This document shows positions 1 to 8,149 of a DNA stretch of 64,000 nt, piece after piece. The position numbers and the translations under genes were made by a program. The stretch's first letter is position 1, and each line of letters starts with the position of its first letter. The notes below the pieces were generated by a model. The model had not been told where the DNA came from, did no database searches, and saw only the letters and a program-made list of their open reading frames with translations. Location of the stretch: assembly GCA_026225255.1 (NCBI GenBank), contig JAMFSJ010000066.1, forward strand, positions 62,001 to 126,000, written 5' to 3'. Source of the DNA: Methylacidimicrobium fagopyrum (GTDB taxonomy: Bacteria; Verrucomicrobiota; Verrucomicrobiia; Limisphaerales; UBA11358).

Positions 1-1289
1 TGCGCGCCGCGCGCGAGCATCGTGGTGACGAACGCGATGCCGATGCTGCCGCCAAGATTGCGCATGAGATTGTAAAGGCCGCTGGCGTTGCCGATCTGTT
101 GCTGGGCCAACTGACTCATCGTGATCGTCGTCAACGGCACGAAAATAAAACTGATCGCGATGCCGTTCATGACGCTCGGCCAGATGACATTGATCTGGCT
201 CACTTGCAAATTAATATGGCTGAGCATGAACGATGAGGTCGCGAGCATGATGAACCCGAACATGAGCATCCAGCGCATCGGAATTTTGCCGACGAGCCGG
301 CCGACGATGATCGTGGTGAAAAGCGCCGCGATGCCACGCGGGCTCATGGCGTAACCGCTTTGCAACGCGGGATAGCCCATCAAGGTTTGCAGGAAAAGCG
401 GCAGTTGCGCGGTCGTGCCGTAGAGAATGGCGCCGAGCGACGTCATCAAAATTACGCCGACGGTGAAATTGCGATTTTTGAAAACGCGCAAATCCACGAG
501 CGGATGTTCCGTGTGAAATTCCCACGCAATAAAGCTGATTAACGAGCCGACGGAAATCACCGCGAACCAGCAGATCCAATCCGCGCTAAACCAATCGGCT
601 TCCTGACCTTTATCCAAAATAATTTGCAACGTCGCCAGCCAGACCGCGAGCAAGCCGAAGCCGACGTAGTCAATGCTCGCGGTGGTGTTACGTTTGATAT
701 ACGGCGGATCTTCCACCGCCCACGACGACATCATCGCAGCGGCAATGCCGACCGGCAGGTTGATGTAAAAAATCCAGCGCCACGAATAATTATCCGTGAT
801 CCAGCCGCCGACGGTCGGGCCGAGAATCGGCGCCACGACGACGCCCATCGCAAAAACAGCCATCGCTTGACCGCGTTTTTGCGGCGGAAAACTTTCGAGC
901 ATGATGGCCTGCGCGATCGGCACCATCGCCCCGCCGCCCGCACCTTGCAAAATGCGCGCGATGATCAACGTCGGCAAACTCCACGCCAGCCCGCATAACG
1001 CCGAGGCGATCGTGAACATGATGATGCACGAGATGAGAACTTTTTTGCGCCCGAAATAATTTCCCAACCAACCCGTCATCGGCAGGATGATCGCGTTGGA
1101 CACGAGATAACTTGTGAGCACCCACGTCGCTTCGTCCGTCGTTGCGGACAAACTTCCGGCGATGTGCGGCAAGGCGATATTCGCGATGGACGTGTCCAAC
1201 ACTTCCATGAACACCGCCATCATCACGCTGATCGTGACGAGCCACGGATTGTGGCGCGGACGCCACGCGGGTTGTGGAGAGTCGGCCAT
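1..1289 (-). CDS. emrB: MFS drug efflux permease, DHA2 (EmrB/QacA) family; 3' end outside window
   Basis: Reading the minus strand from an ATG at 1289 gives 429 open codons that run off the left edge without a stop. The start reads MADSPQPAWRPRHNPWLV. Family motifs are visible: LDTSIANIALP in TM1, a motif-A variant GWLGNYFGRKKV (Asn where Asp is usual), ARILQGAGGGAMVPI in TM4, and motif C APILGPTVGGW in TM5. DHA2 pumps have 14 membrane helices and about 510-530 residues, so roughly 90 residues are missing. They export hydrophobic toxic compounds using the proton gradient. The start lies four bases after the stop of the adaptor gene upstream, which supports an EmrA-EmrB operon. The substrate cannot be read from the sequence. 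Confidence 0.93.
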   Translation of the reverse strand, partial: MADSPQPAWRPRHNPWLVTISVMMAVFMEVLDTSIANIALPHIAGSLSATTDEATWVLTSYLVSNAIILPMTGWLGNYFGRKKVLISCIIMFTIASALCGLAWSLPTLIIARILQGAGGGAMVPIAQAIMLESFPPQKRGQAMAVFAMGVVVAPILGPTVGGWITDNYSWRWIFYINLPVGIAAAMMSSWAVEDPPYIKRNTTASIDYVGFGLLAVWLATLQIILDKGQEADWFSADWICWFAVISVGSLISFIAWEFHTEHPLVDLRVFKNRNFTVGVILMTSLGAILYGTTAQLPLFLQTLMGYPALQSGYAMSPRGIAALFTTIIVGRLVGKIPMRWMLMFGFIMLATSSFMLSHINLQVSQINVIWPSVMNGIAISFIFVPLTTITMSQLAQQQIGNASGLYNLMRNLGGSIGIAFVTTMLARGA

Positions 1290-1293
1290 GGAA

Positions 1294-2556
1294 TTACTTG
1301 GCGCTGCTTTTCCGGTTCAAAATCAAGCGGAGCAAAACGACGATGATCAATGCCAAGATAACAGCGGCGATGGCGAGGATAAAGGTCGGCAATGTGAACG
1401 AGCTGATCTGCACGCTCGGCGTCACCGAAAGCCCCGGCCCGAGCGTGTGTTCGGACGGCAACGCTTCGTCAAAAATAATTTTCACCGGCACGCGTTGGAC
1501 GACTTTTACGAAATTTCCGGTCGCATTTTCCGGCGGCAACAAACTGAACTGGGCACCGCTGCCCGCTTGCACGCTGTCCAAGTGGGCGCGGAATTTCCGG
1601 CCGCCGAGCGCGTCAATTTCCACGAGCACGGGCTGGTTCGTCCGCATTTTTTCCAGTTGCGATTCCTTGAAATTCGCGATGACCCACACTTCCGCCGGCA
1701 CGAGCGACATGATCTGTTCGCCCGTTTGCAGATAATCGCCAACTTCCACTTGCTTGCGCGTCACGCGTCCGTCGCCGGGTGCGACGATTTTCGTGTAAGA
1801 CAAGGTTAAGTTCGCGGAATCAATTTCCGTTTGCGATTTTTTGTAGGATGCGAGCACGGAACCGGCTTCCGCCAACGCCGCCGCTTTTTGCGCGACCGCT
1901 TCGTTGACTTTGGATTCGTCGGACGCGACTTTTTGTTGCGCTGAAATCAAATCAGCTTCCGCTTTATCCGCTTTTGCCTTGGCCTGGTCAAATTCTTGCG
2001 CGGAAATGGTCTGATCTTTGTGCAACGTCTGGGCGCGTTCAAAATCCGCCTTCGCCTGCACTTCGGTAGATTGGGCGGCGACAACATCCGCTTTTGAGCT
2101 CAAAACGTCGGTTTCCGCCGTTTTCACTTTTACGCCCATCAATTCATAGGCCGCGACCGCCGCCTTGTAGCTGGAGTTCTCTGAATCCGCCGCCGCATTT
2201 TTTTGCGACAAGGTGGTTGTGAAATCCGCTGGATCAATTTCTACAAGCAAATCATTGGAGTGAACCACTTGATTATCCAACACATGCACCGCCACGACCT
2301 GCCCGGCAATGCGTGGCGCGATGGAAACAATATGTCCCGCGATGAACGCGTCGTCCGTGGATTCATGCGTCATCGCGTCCACAAAATAATCCAGCGCGAG
2401 GAATAAACCCGCCGCGATCACCACCGTCAGCACGACGAGCAACAGTGGCGAACTCAGTTTGGCGCGCGAATCCCCGGCCGGCGCAGGTGCGGTGACGGGA
2501 GTGGCGTTCGGTGCGTTCGGTGCAGGATTTGGCGTGGCGGATGCGTCGTCGCTCAT
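1294..2556 (-). CDS. emrA: EmrA-like membrane fusion protein (HlyD family)
   Basis: 420 residues. A cytoplasmic N-terminus rich in Ala/Pro/Thr is followed by a membrane segment (about 38-60), then the biotinyl-lipoyl-like HlyD core (STDDAFIAGHIVSIAPRIAGQV), a long Ala/Lys/Glu-rich coiled-coil hairpin (about 115-245), and a second lipoyl half plus barrel (IVAPGDGRVTRKQVEVGDYL, ANFKESQLEKM). This is the periplasmic adaptor that couples an EmrB pump to an outer membrane channel. The pump gene follows four bases downstream. Unusually, the last 30 residues form a second strongly hydrophobic stretch (LPTFILAIAAVILALIIVV) ending in RLILNRKSSAK, so both termini may be cytoplasmic; EmrA proteins normally have only the N-terminal anchor. 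No TolC-like gene lies next to it here. Confidence 0.93.
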   Translation of the reverse strand: MSDDASATPNPAPNAPNATPVTAPAPAGDSRAKLSSPLLLVVLTVVIAAGLFLALDYFVDAMTHESTDDAFIAGHIVSIAPRIAGQVVAVHVLDNQVVHSNDLLVEIDPADFTTTLSQKNAAADSENSSYKAAVAAYELMGVKVKTAETDVLSSKADVVAAQSTEVQAKADFERAQTLHKDQTISAQEFDQAKAKADKAEADLISAQQKVASDESKVNEAVAQKAAALAEAGSVLASYKKSQTEIDSANLTLSYTKIVAPGDGRVTRKQVEVGDYLQTGEQIMSLVPAEVWVIANFKESQLEKMRTNQPVLVEIDALGGRKFRAHLDSVQAGSGAQFSLLPPENATGNFVKVVQRVPVKIIFDEALPSEHTLGPGLSVTPSVQISSFTLPTFILAIAAVILALIIVVLLRLILNRKSSAK

Positions 2557-2591
2557 ATTATTTATATATATCTGCGGATGAAATTTTTTTT

Positions 2592-2618
2592 GCGGCGGGG
2601 AAAAGTTCCCAACGCCGC
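2592..2618. repeat. Dispersed palindrome with GGGAAAAGTTCCC core, copy 1
   Basis: GCGGCG pairs with CGCCGC around an inner GGGAA-AAG-TTCCC hairpin. The 13-base core recurs exactly at 31658-31670. It lies in the likely 5' leader of emrA. A poly-T run sits on the wrong side for a terminator of either neighbour, so a dispersed palindromic repeat is the better reading. Confidence 0.5.
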
Positions 2619-2654
2619 GAACTCAAAGACAATAAAACATATTTCCACGTCTGT

Positions 2655-2681
2655 CAAACAAGTGTTTTAATTTCTTGTTTG
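2655..2681. promoter_or_regulatory. Inverted repeat upstream of emrA, candidate operator
   Basis: CAAACAAG (2655-2662) and CTTGTTTG (2674-2681) are perfect inverted arms, extendable by one T/A pair. A smaller dyad AAACA-AG-TGTTT (2656-2667) is nested on the left arm. The site is about 100 bp upstream of the emrA ATG. Efflux pairs of this type are often controlled by a TetR- or MarR-family repressor binding such a dyad, but no such regulator gene is in the window. Confidence 0.45.
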
Positions 2682-2975
2682 AAATTGATTGGGTGGGAAA
2701 GGAAAAATCCCGAAATACGTAAAAAAGAAATTAAAGTAAGCTGGCACTATCGAAACGAAGTGTAGCGGCGGTTTGGGGCAACCTAGTTTTGGTTGAAATT
2801 ACGCGGTTTTGGCGGGCACAGGCCGTCGTTAAAAATTCCAATACAAGCATGCGCTATGGTTTTATAAGGCAAGCCAAAGTCTTTGTTTTTATCGCGTTGC
2901 CGGCAAATGGGAAGGGGTCTTGGGCGCACTGCTATGGGCGATGGTTTATTACGTTCAAAAAAAGATAAAAAAAAG

Positions 2976-3004
2976 TTGACGCTTCATTGACACTCTGTCA
3001 GATT
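2976..3004 (+). promoter_or_regulatory. Putative promoter with embedded palindrome
   Basis: TTGACG (2976-2981) and, 17 bases later, CAGATT (2999-3004) resemble a weak sigma-70 pair. Between them lies a perfect dyad TGACA-CTC-TGTCA (2988-3000), which could be an operator. The downstream start codon is at 3046, leaving a leader of about 35 bases with no Shine-Dalgarno sequence. Confidence 0.35.
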
Positions 3005-3045
3005 GAGACCGCACACGGTAAAACAAGAACAACAAATACACTAAA

Positions 3046-3894
3046 ATGAAAGCTAAAACACTACTGATTGCCGCTGCCGCGCTTGCAGCCGGAGTCATCT
3101 CATCCCAAGCGCAAACTCCCGTTTACTCACAAAATATTGTGGGTTATGTGAATTCTACTATTCCGGGTAATAATGCTCTCACATTGATTGCTAACCCGCT
3201 GCTCGGTCCTAGTGGGACAAACGGTGCAACACAGGTTCTAACTGGTTTAGCTGGTGGTGAAAATCTTTTTTTGTGGAATAATCACGGCTATTATGTCTAC
3301 AGTTTTCAGGGGGTTGGTGTTGGGACGGGTTTAGGCTTTCCTAGCGATTGGACTGATTTGAATGGTGGTGCTGCTGGCGCAATTCCTGGTGATGTATATG
3401 ATTCTGTTAATCAAGTTTATTGGGCTCCGGCTCCGCAATTAAATCAAGGTGTGGCTGCCTTCATTCAAAATGGTGGAAACACGTTGACTAACACATATGT
3501 TGGAACGGTCGTCCTTCAAAATACCAATACTCCTGTTGCAATTCCTGGTAATAATGCGCTGACTTTGGTGTCGTCAACAGTGCCTATTGCTGATAACATT
3601 GAAAGCACAAACTTCAATCTGCCTTTTGTTGGTGGCGAAAACGTTTTTGTTTGGAATAATCATGGGTATTATGCTTATTCTTTTCAGGGTGCTGGAGTTG
3701 GCACTGGTTTGGGATTTCCGAGTGATTATACCGATCTGAATGGTGGTGCTGCTGGCGCAATTCCTGGTGACGTATATGATTCTGTTAATCAAGTTTATTG
3801 GACTCAGCCACTAGTAATTGGCGTGGCTACTGGTTTCTTTGTTCAAAATGGTGGCTCAACTCTTAGTTGGAAGCAAAATTTAGTAATTCAATAA
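3046..3894 (+). CDS. Exported protein made of two 126-residue repeats
   Basis: 282 residues with a Sec signal peptide (MKAKTLLIAAAALAAGV...SSQA-QTP). The mature part holds two copies of one domain with a period of 126 codons. Each copy contains NNHGYY-x-YSFQG, GVGTGLGFPSD, TDLNGGAAGAIPGDVYDSVN and a final FIQNGG or FVQNGG. The opening VYSQNIVGYVN...IPGNNALTLIANPL resembles a recurrent family of exported proteins in Verrucomicrobiota, of unknown function. A surface or structural role is inference. Codon use is much richer in A/T than in the flanking operons. The two copies share a 63-bp block that is almost identical in DNA although the adjacent parts have diverged. A PEP-CTERM gene follows 29 bp downstream. 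Confidence 0.85.
   Translation: MKAKTLLIAAAALAAGVISSQAQTPVYSQNIVGYVNSTIPGNNALTLIANPLLGPSGTNGATQVLTGLAGGENLFLWNNHGYYVYSFQGVGVGTGLGFPSDWTDLNGGAAGAIPGDVYDSVNQVYWAPAPQLNQGVAAFIQNGGNTLTNTYVGTVVLQNTNTPVAIPGNNALTLVSSTVPIADNIESTNFNLPFVGGENVFVWNNHGYYAYSFQGAGVGTGLGFPSDYTDLNGGAAGAIPGDVYDSVNQVYWTQPLVIGVATGFFVQNGGSTLSWKQNLVIQ
3361..3801 (+). repeat. 63-bp near-identical direct repeat pair (3361-3423 and 3739-3801)
   Basis: The two blocks differ at one position (T at 3393, C at 3771). The preceding 84 bases of the two repeat units (3277-3360 and 3655-3738) differ at 20 positions, mostly synonymous. The step in identity suggests local gene conversion or strong DNA-level constraint. Confidence 0.85.
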
Positions 3895-3923
3895 CTTTAA
3901 CACAAAAGCACCTAAATAAAAAT

Positions 3924-4595
3924 ATGAAAAAAATAACTGTAATTGCAGCATTAGCGTTAATCAGCTCAATCCCATCTTTTGGCCAAGGGTTAGTTAGTAT
4001 CGGTCTGACTAGTGGAACCTTGGTTACCACAAACAGTTCCCAAAATGTAAGTGGCAAAGCATTCGGTTCAGGAGCTACGGGCTTTTATTATGAATTGCTT
4101 GTTTCTTCAAACACAGGCCAGTCTTCAACCGCTAATCAGCTTAATGGAAGTGCTTCAAACTTAGCATTGTGGACAGATTCTACTGTTGCTGGGACGTCTG
4201 GTGCTACTGGCCTTAATGCTGGTAAAATTACATCGGGAACGTCGGTATCTGCTACCGGCACAGTTGCTCCTGGATCATCATATGATAATTCGTTTTCATA
4301 TATCATTGTTGGTTGGAGTGGTAACTATGGAACTACTTGGGCACAAGTGTCTAGCTTGCTCGCTTCAGGATTAGCTGCTGGTGGCTATTTTGGCACAACC
4401 CCGGTTAGTCTTAACTACGCTGGCGGTGGTAATTCGAGCCTTCCTGCTGTGAATCTTTGGGGCAATCAGACGGGCACTTCAGGTTATGGAACATCTCAAG
4501 GATTAGTTCTTGCTCAAGTGACTCCTGAGCCTGGAACAATCGCCTTGGCTGGCTTGGGAATTGCCTCGCTTTTGGCTATTCGCCGCAAGAAATAA
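3924..4595 (+). CDS. PEP-CTERM sorting-domain protein
   Basis: 223 residues from the ATG at 3924. This start was chosen because it begins a clear signal peptide (MKKITVIAALALISSIPSFGQG); an in-frame ATG at 3867 would add a polar leader overlapping the previous gene. The C-terminus TPEPGTIALAGLGIASLLAI-RRKK is a PEP-CTERM signal: Pro-Glu-Pro, hydrophobic helix, basic tail. Such proteins are processed by an exosortase (EpsH/XrtA type) and sent to the surface or exopolysaccharide matrix; no exosortase is in the window. The central region is Ser/Thr/Gly/Asn-rich with no recognisable fold. It probably shares a transcript with the exported repeat protein before it, and a strong terminator follows. 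Confidence 0.88.
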   Translation: MKKITVIAALALISSIPSFGQGLVSIGLTSGTLVTTNSSQNVSGKAFGSGATGFYYELLVSSNTGQSSTANQLNGSASNLALWTDSTVAGTSGATGLNAGKITSGTSVSATGTVAPGSSYDNSFSYIIVGWSGNYGTTWAQVSSLLASGLAAGGYFGTTPVSLNYAGGGNSSLPAVNLWGNQTGTSGYGTSQGLVLAQVTPEPGTIALAGLGIASLLAIRRKK

Positions 4596-4613
4596 TCTGG
4601 TTTAAGTTTTCGC

Positions 4614-4648
4614 AACCCCGCTGGTTCGCCAGCGGGGTTTTTTGTTTT
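4614..4648 (+). terminator. Rho-independent terminator
   Basis: A perfect 11-bp stem (AACCCCGCTGG at 4614-4624 with CCAGCGGGGTT at 4629-4639) closes a TTCG loop and is followed by a T-rich tract (4638-4648). It ends the two-gene unit of exported proteins. Confidence 0.92.
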
Positions 4649-4720
4649 CCACATCTAATAAAATTGTTGCAACTTTGGTTTCTGCTTGGTGTTAACCTTG
4701 TTGATCGTTATATTTCTATT

Positions 4721-5491
4721 ATGAGGCACATCAGACAATTGATTAGCGTTTTTCTGCTATTGAGCGGTAGCCTTTTGCGTGGGGGTGCAGAAAACTCGGC
4801 GGCCGCAGATAATCCTTACGCAGCTATTGTCGATCGCAATATTTTCAGCTTAGTTTCCATTCCGATTCCACCGCCGCCAGAGACCAAACAACCTGATCCA
4901 CCCGCTAAAATTACGCCCAACGGCATCATGTCGATTTTTGGTGAATTGCAAGCCTTGTTCAAAGTTGCCACGCCGACTAAGCCCGGCCAACCCGCCCAAG
5001 ATAAAGCTTATACCTTAAGTGTCGGTGAACGGCAGGATGACATTGAAGTGACGAGAATTGATGAAGTCGCCCGCACCATAACGTTTAACAATCATGGCGT
5101 GGTGCAAGAAGTATCATTGACCAATGCTACAGTCACCACGGCAGCGGCTCCCGTCGGGGCCTCACCGGGAGCTCCAGGTTTTGCGCGTCCCCCCGGTATG
5201 CCTAGCATCCCCGTCAATAGATTTGGCGGGCGTTTTAGTCAAGGCGGCAATTTGAATCCAACAACGGGAAATAATCCAAACCCTTCGCCGCCGCCAAATT
5301 TTAGTGGCAACACGGGCGGTAATAATAATCCACAATCGTCAGGCGAAAGTCTTTCACCTGAAGCTCAAGTAATTGCGATTGAAGTTCAACGTGCACAGTG
5401 GCAGCAACAGGGCAACTCCGCATCGGCCATTTTACCGCCTACGGCAATTACCCCAAAGAACGATGAAGGTGGCGAACCACCTGCACCATAA
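4721..5491 (+). CDS. Exported GspC-like protein with Pro/Asn-rich tail
   Basis: 256 residues from the ATG at 4721, chosen because MRHIRQLISVFLLLSGSLLRGGA is a good signal or anchor segment; an earlier in-frame TTG at 4664 is less likely. The mature start NPYAAIVDRNIFSL is followed by a Pro-rich linker and a small domain (GIMSIFGELQALFKV...YTLSVGERQDDIEVTRID...ITFNNHGVVQEVSL). This arrangement resembles the N-terminal and homology regions of GspC/PilP-type proteins of type II secretion and type IV pili, and similar proteins are common in Verrucomicrobiota. The last 100 residues are low-complexity Pro/Asn/Gly with a short Gln-rich segment. A role in a secretion or pilus assembly is inference. 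It follows a terminator, so it has its own promoter. Confidence 0.7.
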   Translation: MRHIRQLISVFLLLSGSLLRGGAENSAAADNPYAAIVDRNIFSLVSIPIPPPPETKQPDPPAKITPNGIMSIFGELQALFKVATPTKPGQPAQDKAYTLSVGERQDDIEVTRIDEVARTITFNNHGVVQEVSLTNATVTTAAAPVGASPGAPGFARPPGMPSIPVNRFGGRFSQGGNLNPTTGNNPNPSPPPNFSGNTGGNNNPQSSGESLSPEAQVIAIEVQRAQWQQQGNSASAILPPTAITPKNDEGGEPPAP

Positions 5492-5797
5492 AATTATCCG
5501 GGAATTTGCCCAAGTCTTTCTGGATAAATTCACTAATTTTGCCAATTGGTGATTCACCAAAAATAAGAAAATAAAAACTTTTCTAGACTTATCATTACGA
5601 TTGGCCACCCAATTTTCCGGTCATCGAGATTATCTTTATACGGCTCCGCTAGTCACGTTAGCCGTCCTATTAGCCTGATATGTCTTCGCTCAAAATTAGT
5701 GAAAAATTAGCGCCGGTTAGCGGTTGAAAAGTGTTAACCCTAAAATGTGTCGCAAAAAACGCTTGTCCGTCGCGCACGGCTAACGGAAAATTTCTTC
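5492..5797. other. 306-bp intergenic region
   Basis: AT-rich in its first half, with no gene visible. It includes a 29-bp stretch (5702-5730) that recurs with 24 of 29 matches at 47972-48000. The likely promoter of the GH95 gene lies here but no clear -35/-10 pair stands out. Confidence 0.5.
5702..5730 (+). repeat. Dispersed repeat with TTAGCGGTT core, copy 1
   Basis: Shares 24 of 29 bases with 47972-48000, including ATTAGCGGTT or GTTAGCGGTT followed by an A-run. Both copies lie outside genes near fucosidase genes (upstream of GH95, downstream of GH29). Confidence 0.45.
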
Positions 5798-8125
5798 ATG
5801 CCATCAACACTTCGCACCCTTGCCGCCATTTTTTCGGCGGTGATTCTTTTCAACGTCGGTCACGCCGCTGAAAATCTTTCGCCGCTGACGTTGTGGTATG
5901 AACAACCCGTTGGCGGCTTGCCGGCTAGTTCATTGGCGGATAAATCGCAGTTGCCGAAAAGCCTGAACGGCGGCAACGGTTCGCTCATCATGGACGAGGC
6001 GTTGGCTATCGGCAACGGAAGGCTCGGCGGACTCATCACTGGCGGCGTGACGCGCGAAAATATCATCCTCAATGAAGACAGCCTGTGGACCGGCGACGCG
6101 AATCCGAGCGGCGATTATAGCTCAATGGGCGCGTATCAAATGCTCGGTAACCTGTTCATTGATTTGCCGAACACGAATAGCGTTTCGAATTATTATCGCG
6201 ATTTGGATATTGGTAATGCGCTGGCGCATGTCAGCTACGAATCCGGCGGCGTAAAATTTTCGCGCGAATATTTTGTGAGCCACGCCGATGGCGTTTTAGT
6301 GGTCCGACTGACGGCGGACAAACCCGGTAGTTATCGCGGCAGTATTGAATTGAAAGATGCGCACGGCACAACCAGTGTGGCGGGCAAGAATCAACTCAGC
6401 TTCGCCGGCTCATTGAAGAACGGATTGAAATACGAAACGCAATTGATCGCACTTAATGATGGCGGCACTTTGGCAACTGACGACACGACGCTGACCTTTT
6501 CCAACTGCGACAGCCTCACGCTCATCGTCGCGGCGGGAACGGATTACGCGATGGAATATGCCAAGCAGTATCGCGGCGAAGATCCGCACGCCCGGCTCGC
6601 GCAACAGATCGAATCTGCAGCCGCCAAAAAATACGACACGCTCAAAACCGCGCACGAAAATGATTTTCATTCGCTGTTCAATCGCGTCGGCATCGACGTG
6701 GGAAATTCTTCCGTCGAACAAAAAGCGTTACCGACCGACAAACGTAAAATTGCCGCCGCCAAAACCGTTGATCCCGAATTGGAAGCGCTATTGTTTCAAT
6801 ATGGTCGCTATCTCTTGATCACGTGTTCGCGCCCTGGCGGTTTGCCCGCGAATTTGCAAGGGCTTTGGAACGATAGCAACAATCCGCCGTGGAGTTCCGA
6901 TTATCACGCCAACATCAACATCCAAATGAATTACTGGCTCGCCGAACCGGCGAACCTTGCGGAATGTGCCGAACCTTTTTTCGATCTCATTGACAGCCAG
7001 CTTCCTGAATGGCGTAAAGCCACCCAGTCGTCGGACGATTTCAAAACGGCCGATGGCAATTTCGCCAAACGCGGTTTCGCCATTCGCACGTCGCACAACA
7101 TTTTTGGCGGCTTGGGTTGGCGTTGGGACAACACAGCGAACGCATGGTATGCCCAGCATTTCTGGGAACATTACGCGTTCGGCGACAATAAAAATTTTCT
7201 CCGCGACACGGCGTATCCGTATCTCAAGGAAACCTGCGAATTTTGGGAAGATCATCTAAAAGTTTTGCCAGATGGAAAGCTCGTGGTGCCAAATGCCTGG
7301 TCGCCCGAACACGGCCCGACCGAGGACGGCGTGAGCTACAGTCAGGAAATTGTCTGGGACTTGTTCAATAATTATGTGGATGCCGCCGACGCGTTGGGCG
7401 TGGATAAGGATTATCGCGATAAAATTGCCGCGATGCGCGATCACCTCGCCACGCCGGGCATTGGCAGTTGGGGACAATTGCTCGAATGGATGACGGAAAA
7501 GACCGGCACAAATGCTGTCGCCAATTCCCCGGAACTGGACACGCCGAACGATCATCATCGCCACACGTCGCACCTGTTTGCCGTGCATCCCGGACGCCAG
7601 ATCAGCATTGCCAAAACACCTGCCCTCGCGGCGGCGGCGAAAGTCTCCATTGATGCGCGCGGCGACACCGGCGATGTGCGCGAATGGTCGTTCGCCTGGC
7701 GCACCGCGATTTACGCACGCTTGCACGCGCCTGAAGATGCGCACCGCGAATTACAGCAATTATTTTCCAAGCGCAATACCTGCCCGAATCTTTTCGGCCT
7801 GCATCCGCCGATGCAAATGGACGGCAACTTCGGCATCACCGCCGCGATGTGCGAAATGCTTGTCCAATCGCATGAAGATGAAATCAATCTGCTGCCTGCG
7901 CTGCCCGCCGCGTGGCCGAACGGTAGTGTGAAAGGCTTACGCGCGCGGGGAGATTTCACCGTGGACATTACTTGGAAAAACGGGAAATTAGTTTTTGCGC
8001 GCATCCATTCGCTGGGCGGAAATGCCGTGCGTCTGCGCTACGGAAACGAAACCTATTCCGCTACCAAAACTCAAAAAAATGACGTGTTTGAGTGGGATGG
8101 CAAAGCGATCACCTACAAACTTTGA
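5798..8125 (+). CDS. Alpha-L-fucosidase, glycoside hydrolase family 95
   Basis: 775 residues from the ATG at 5798, which begins the signal peptide (MPSTLRTLAAIFSAVILFNVGHAA); a TTG at 5747 would add an unlikely polar leader. The N-terminal beta domain carries MDEALAIGNGRLGGLITGG and LNEDSLWTGD. The (alpha/alpha)6 barrel has NLQGLWNDSNNPPWSSDYH, NINIQMNYW, SPEHGPTEDG, HRHTSHLFAVHPGRQIS and MDGNFGITAAM. By comparison with the characterised bifidobacterial GH95 enzyme, Asn372, Asn374, Glu504 and Asp675 are the likely active-site residues. The family inverts and mainly hydrolyses terminal alpha-1,2-linked L-fucose; some members act on L-galactose. The length is normal. It is exported, so fucose would be released in the periplasm or outside. 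A terminator hairpin follows inside the end of the convergent kinase gene. Confidence 0.95.
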   Translation: MPSTLRTLAAIFSAVILFNVGHAAENLSPLTLWYEQPVGGLPASSLADKSQLPKSLNGGNGSLIMDEALAIGNGRLGGLITGGVTRENIILNEDSLWTGDANPSGDYSSMGAYQMLGNLFIDLPNTNSVSNYYRDLDIGNALAHVSYESGGVKFSREYFVSHADGVLVVRLTADKPGSYRGSIELKDAHGTTSVAGKNQLSFAGSLKNGLKYETQLIALNDGGTLATDDTTLTFSNCDSLTLIVAAGTDYAMEYAKQYRGEDPHARLAQQIESAAAKKYDTLKTAHENDFHSLFNRVGIDVGNSSVEQKALPTDKRKIAAAKTVDPELEALLFQYGRYLLITCSRPGGLPANLQGLWNDSNNPPWSSDYHANINIQMNYWLAEPANLAECAEPFFDLIDSQLPEWRKATQSSDDFKTADGNFAKRGFAIRTSHNIFGGLGWRWDNTANAWYAQHFWEHYAFGDNKNFLRDTAYPYLKETCEFWEDHLKVLPDGKLVVPNAWSPEHGPTEDGVSYSQEIVWDLFNNYVDAADALGVDKDYRDKIAAMRDHLATPGIGSWGQLLEWMTEKTGTNAVANSPELDTPNDHHRHTSHLFAVHPGRQISIAKTPALAAAAKVSIDARGDTGDVREWSFAWRTAIYARLHAPEDAHRELQQLFSKRNTCPNLFGLHPPMQMDGNFGITAAMCEMLVQSHEDEINLLPALPAAWPNGSVKGLRARGDFTVDITWKNGKLVFARIHSLGGNAVRLRYGNETYSATKTQKNDVFEWDGKAITYKL

Positions 8126-8149
8126 CGCGCACGAATAAAGCTTTGCAAA

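Larger units (their letters stand above)
2557..3045. other. 489-bp AT-rich intergenic region between divergent genes
   Basis: No convincing gene is present; the short open frames have no family features. It holds a hairpin (2592-2618) and an inverted repeat (2655-2681) on the emrA side, and a palindrome within a promoter-like stretch (2976-3004) on the side of the rightward gene. Confidence 0.6.

Noticed and set aside
2511..2765. 84-codon frame starting inside emrA and running into the gap
   Set aside because: Overlaps the adaptor start and the hairpin; no family features, and Lys/Arg/Tyr-rich from AT-rich DNA.
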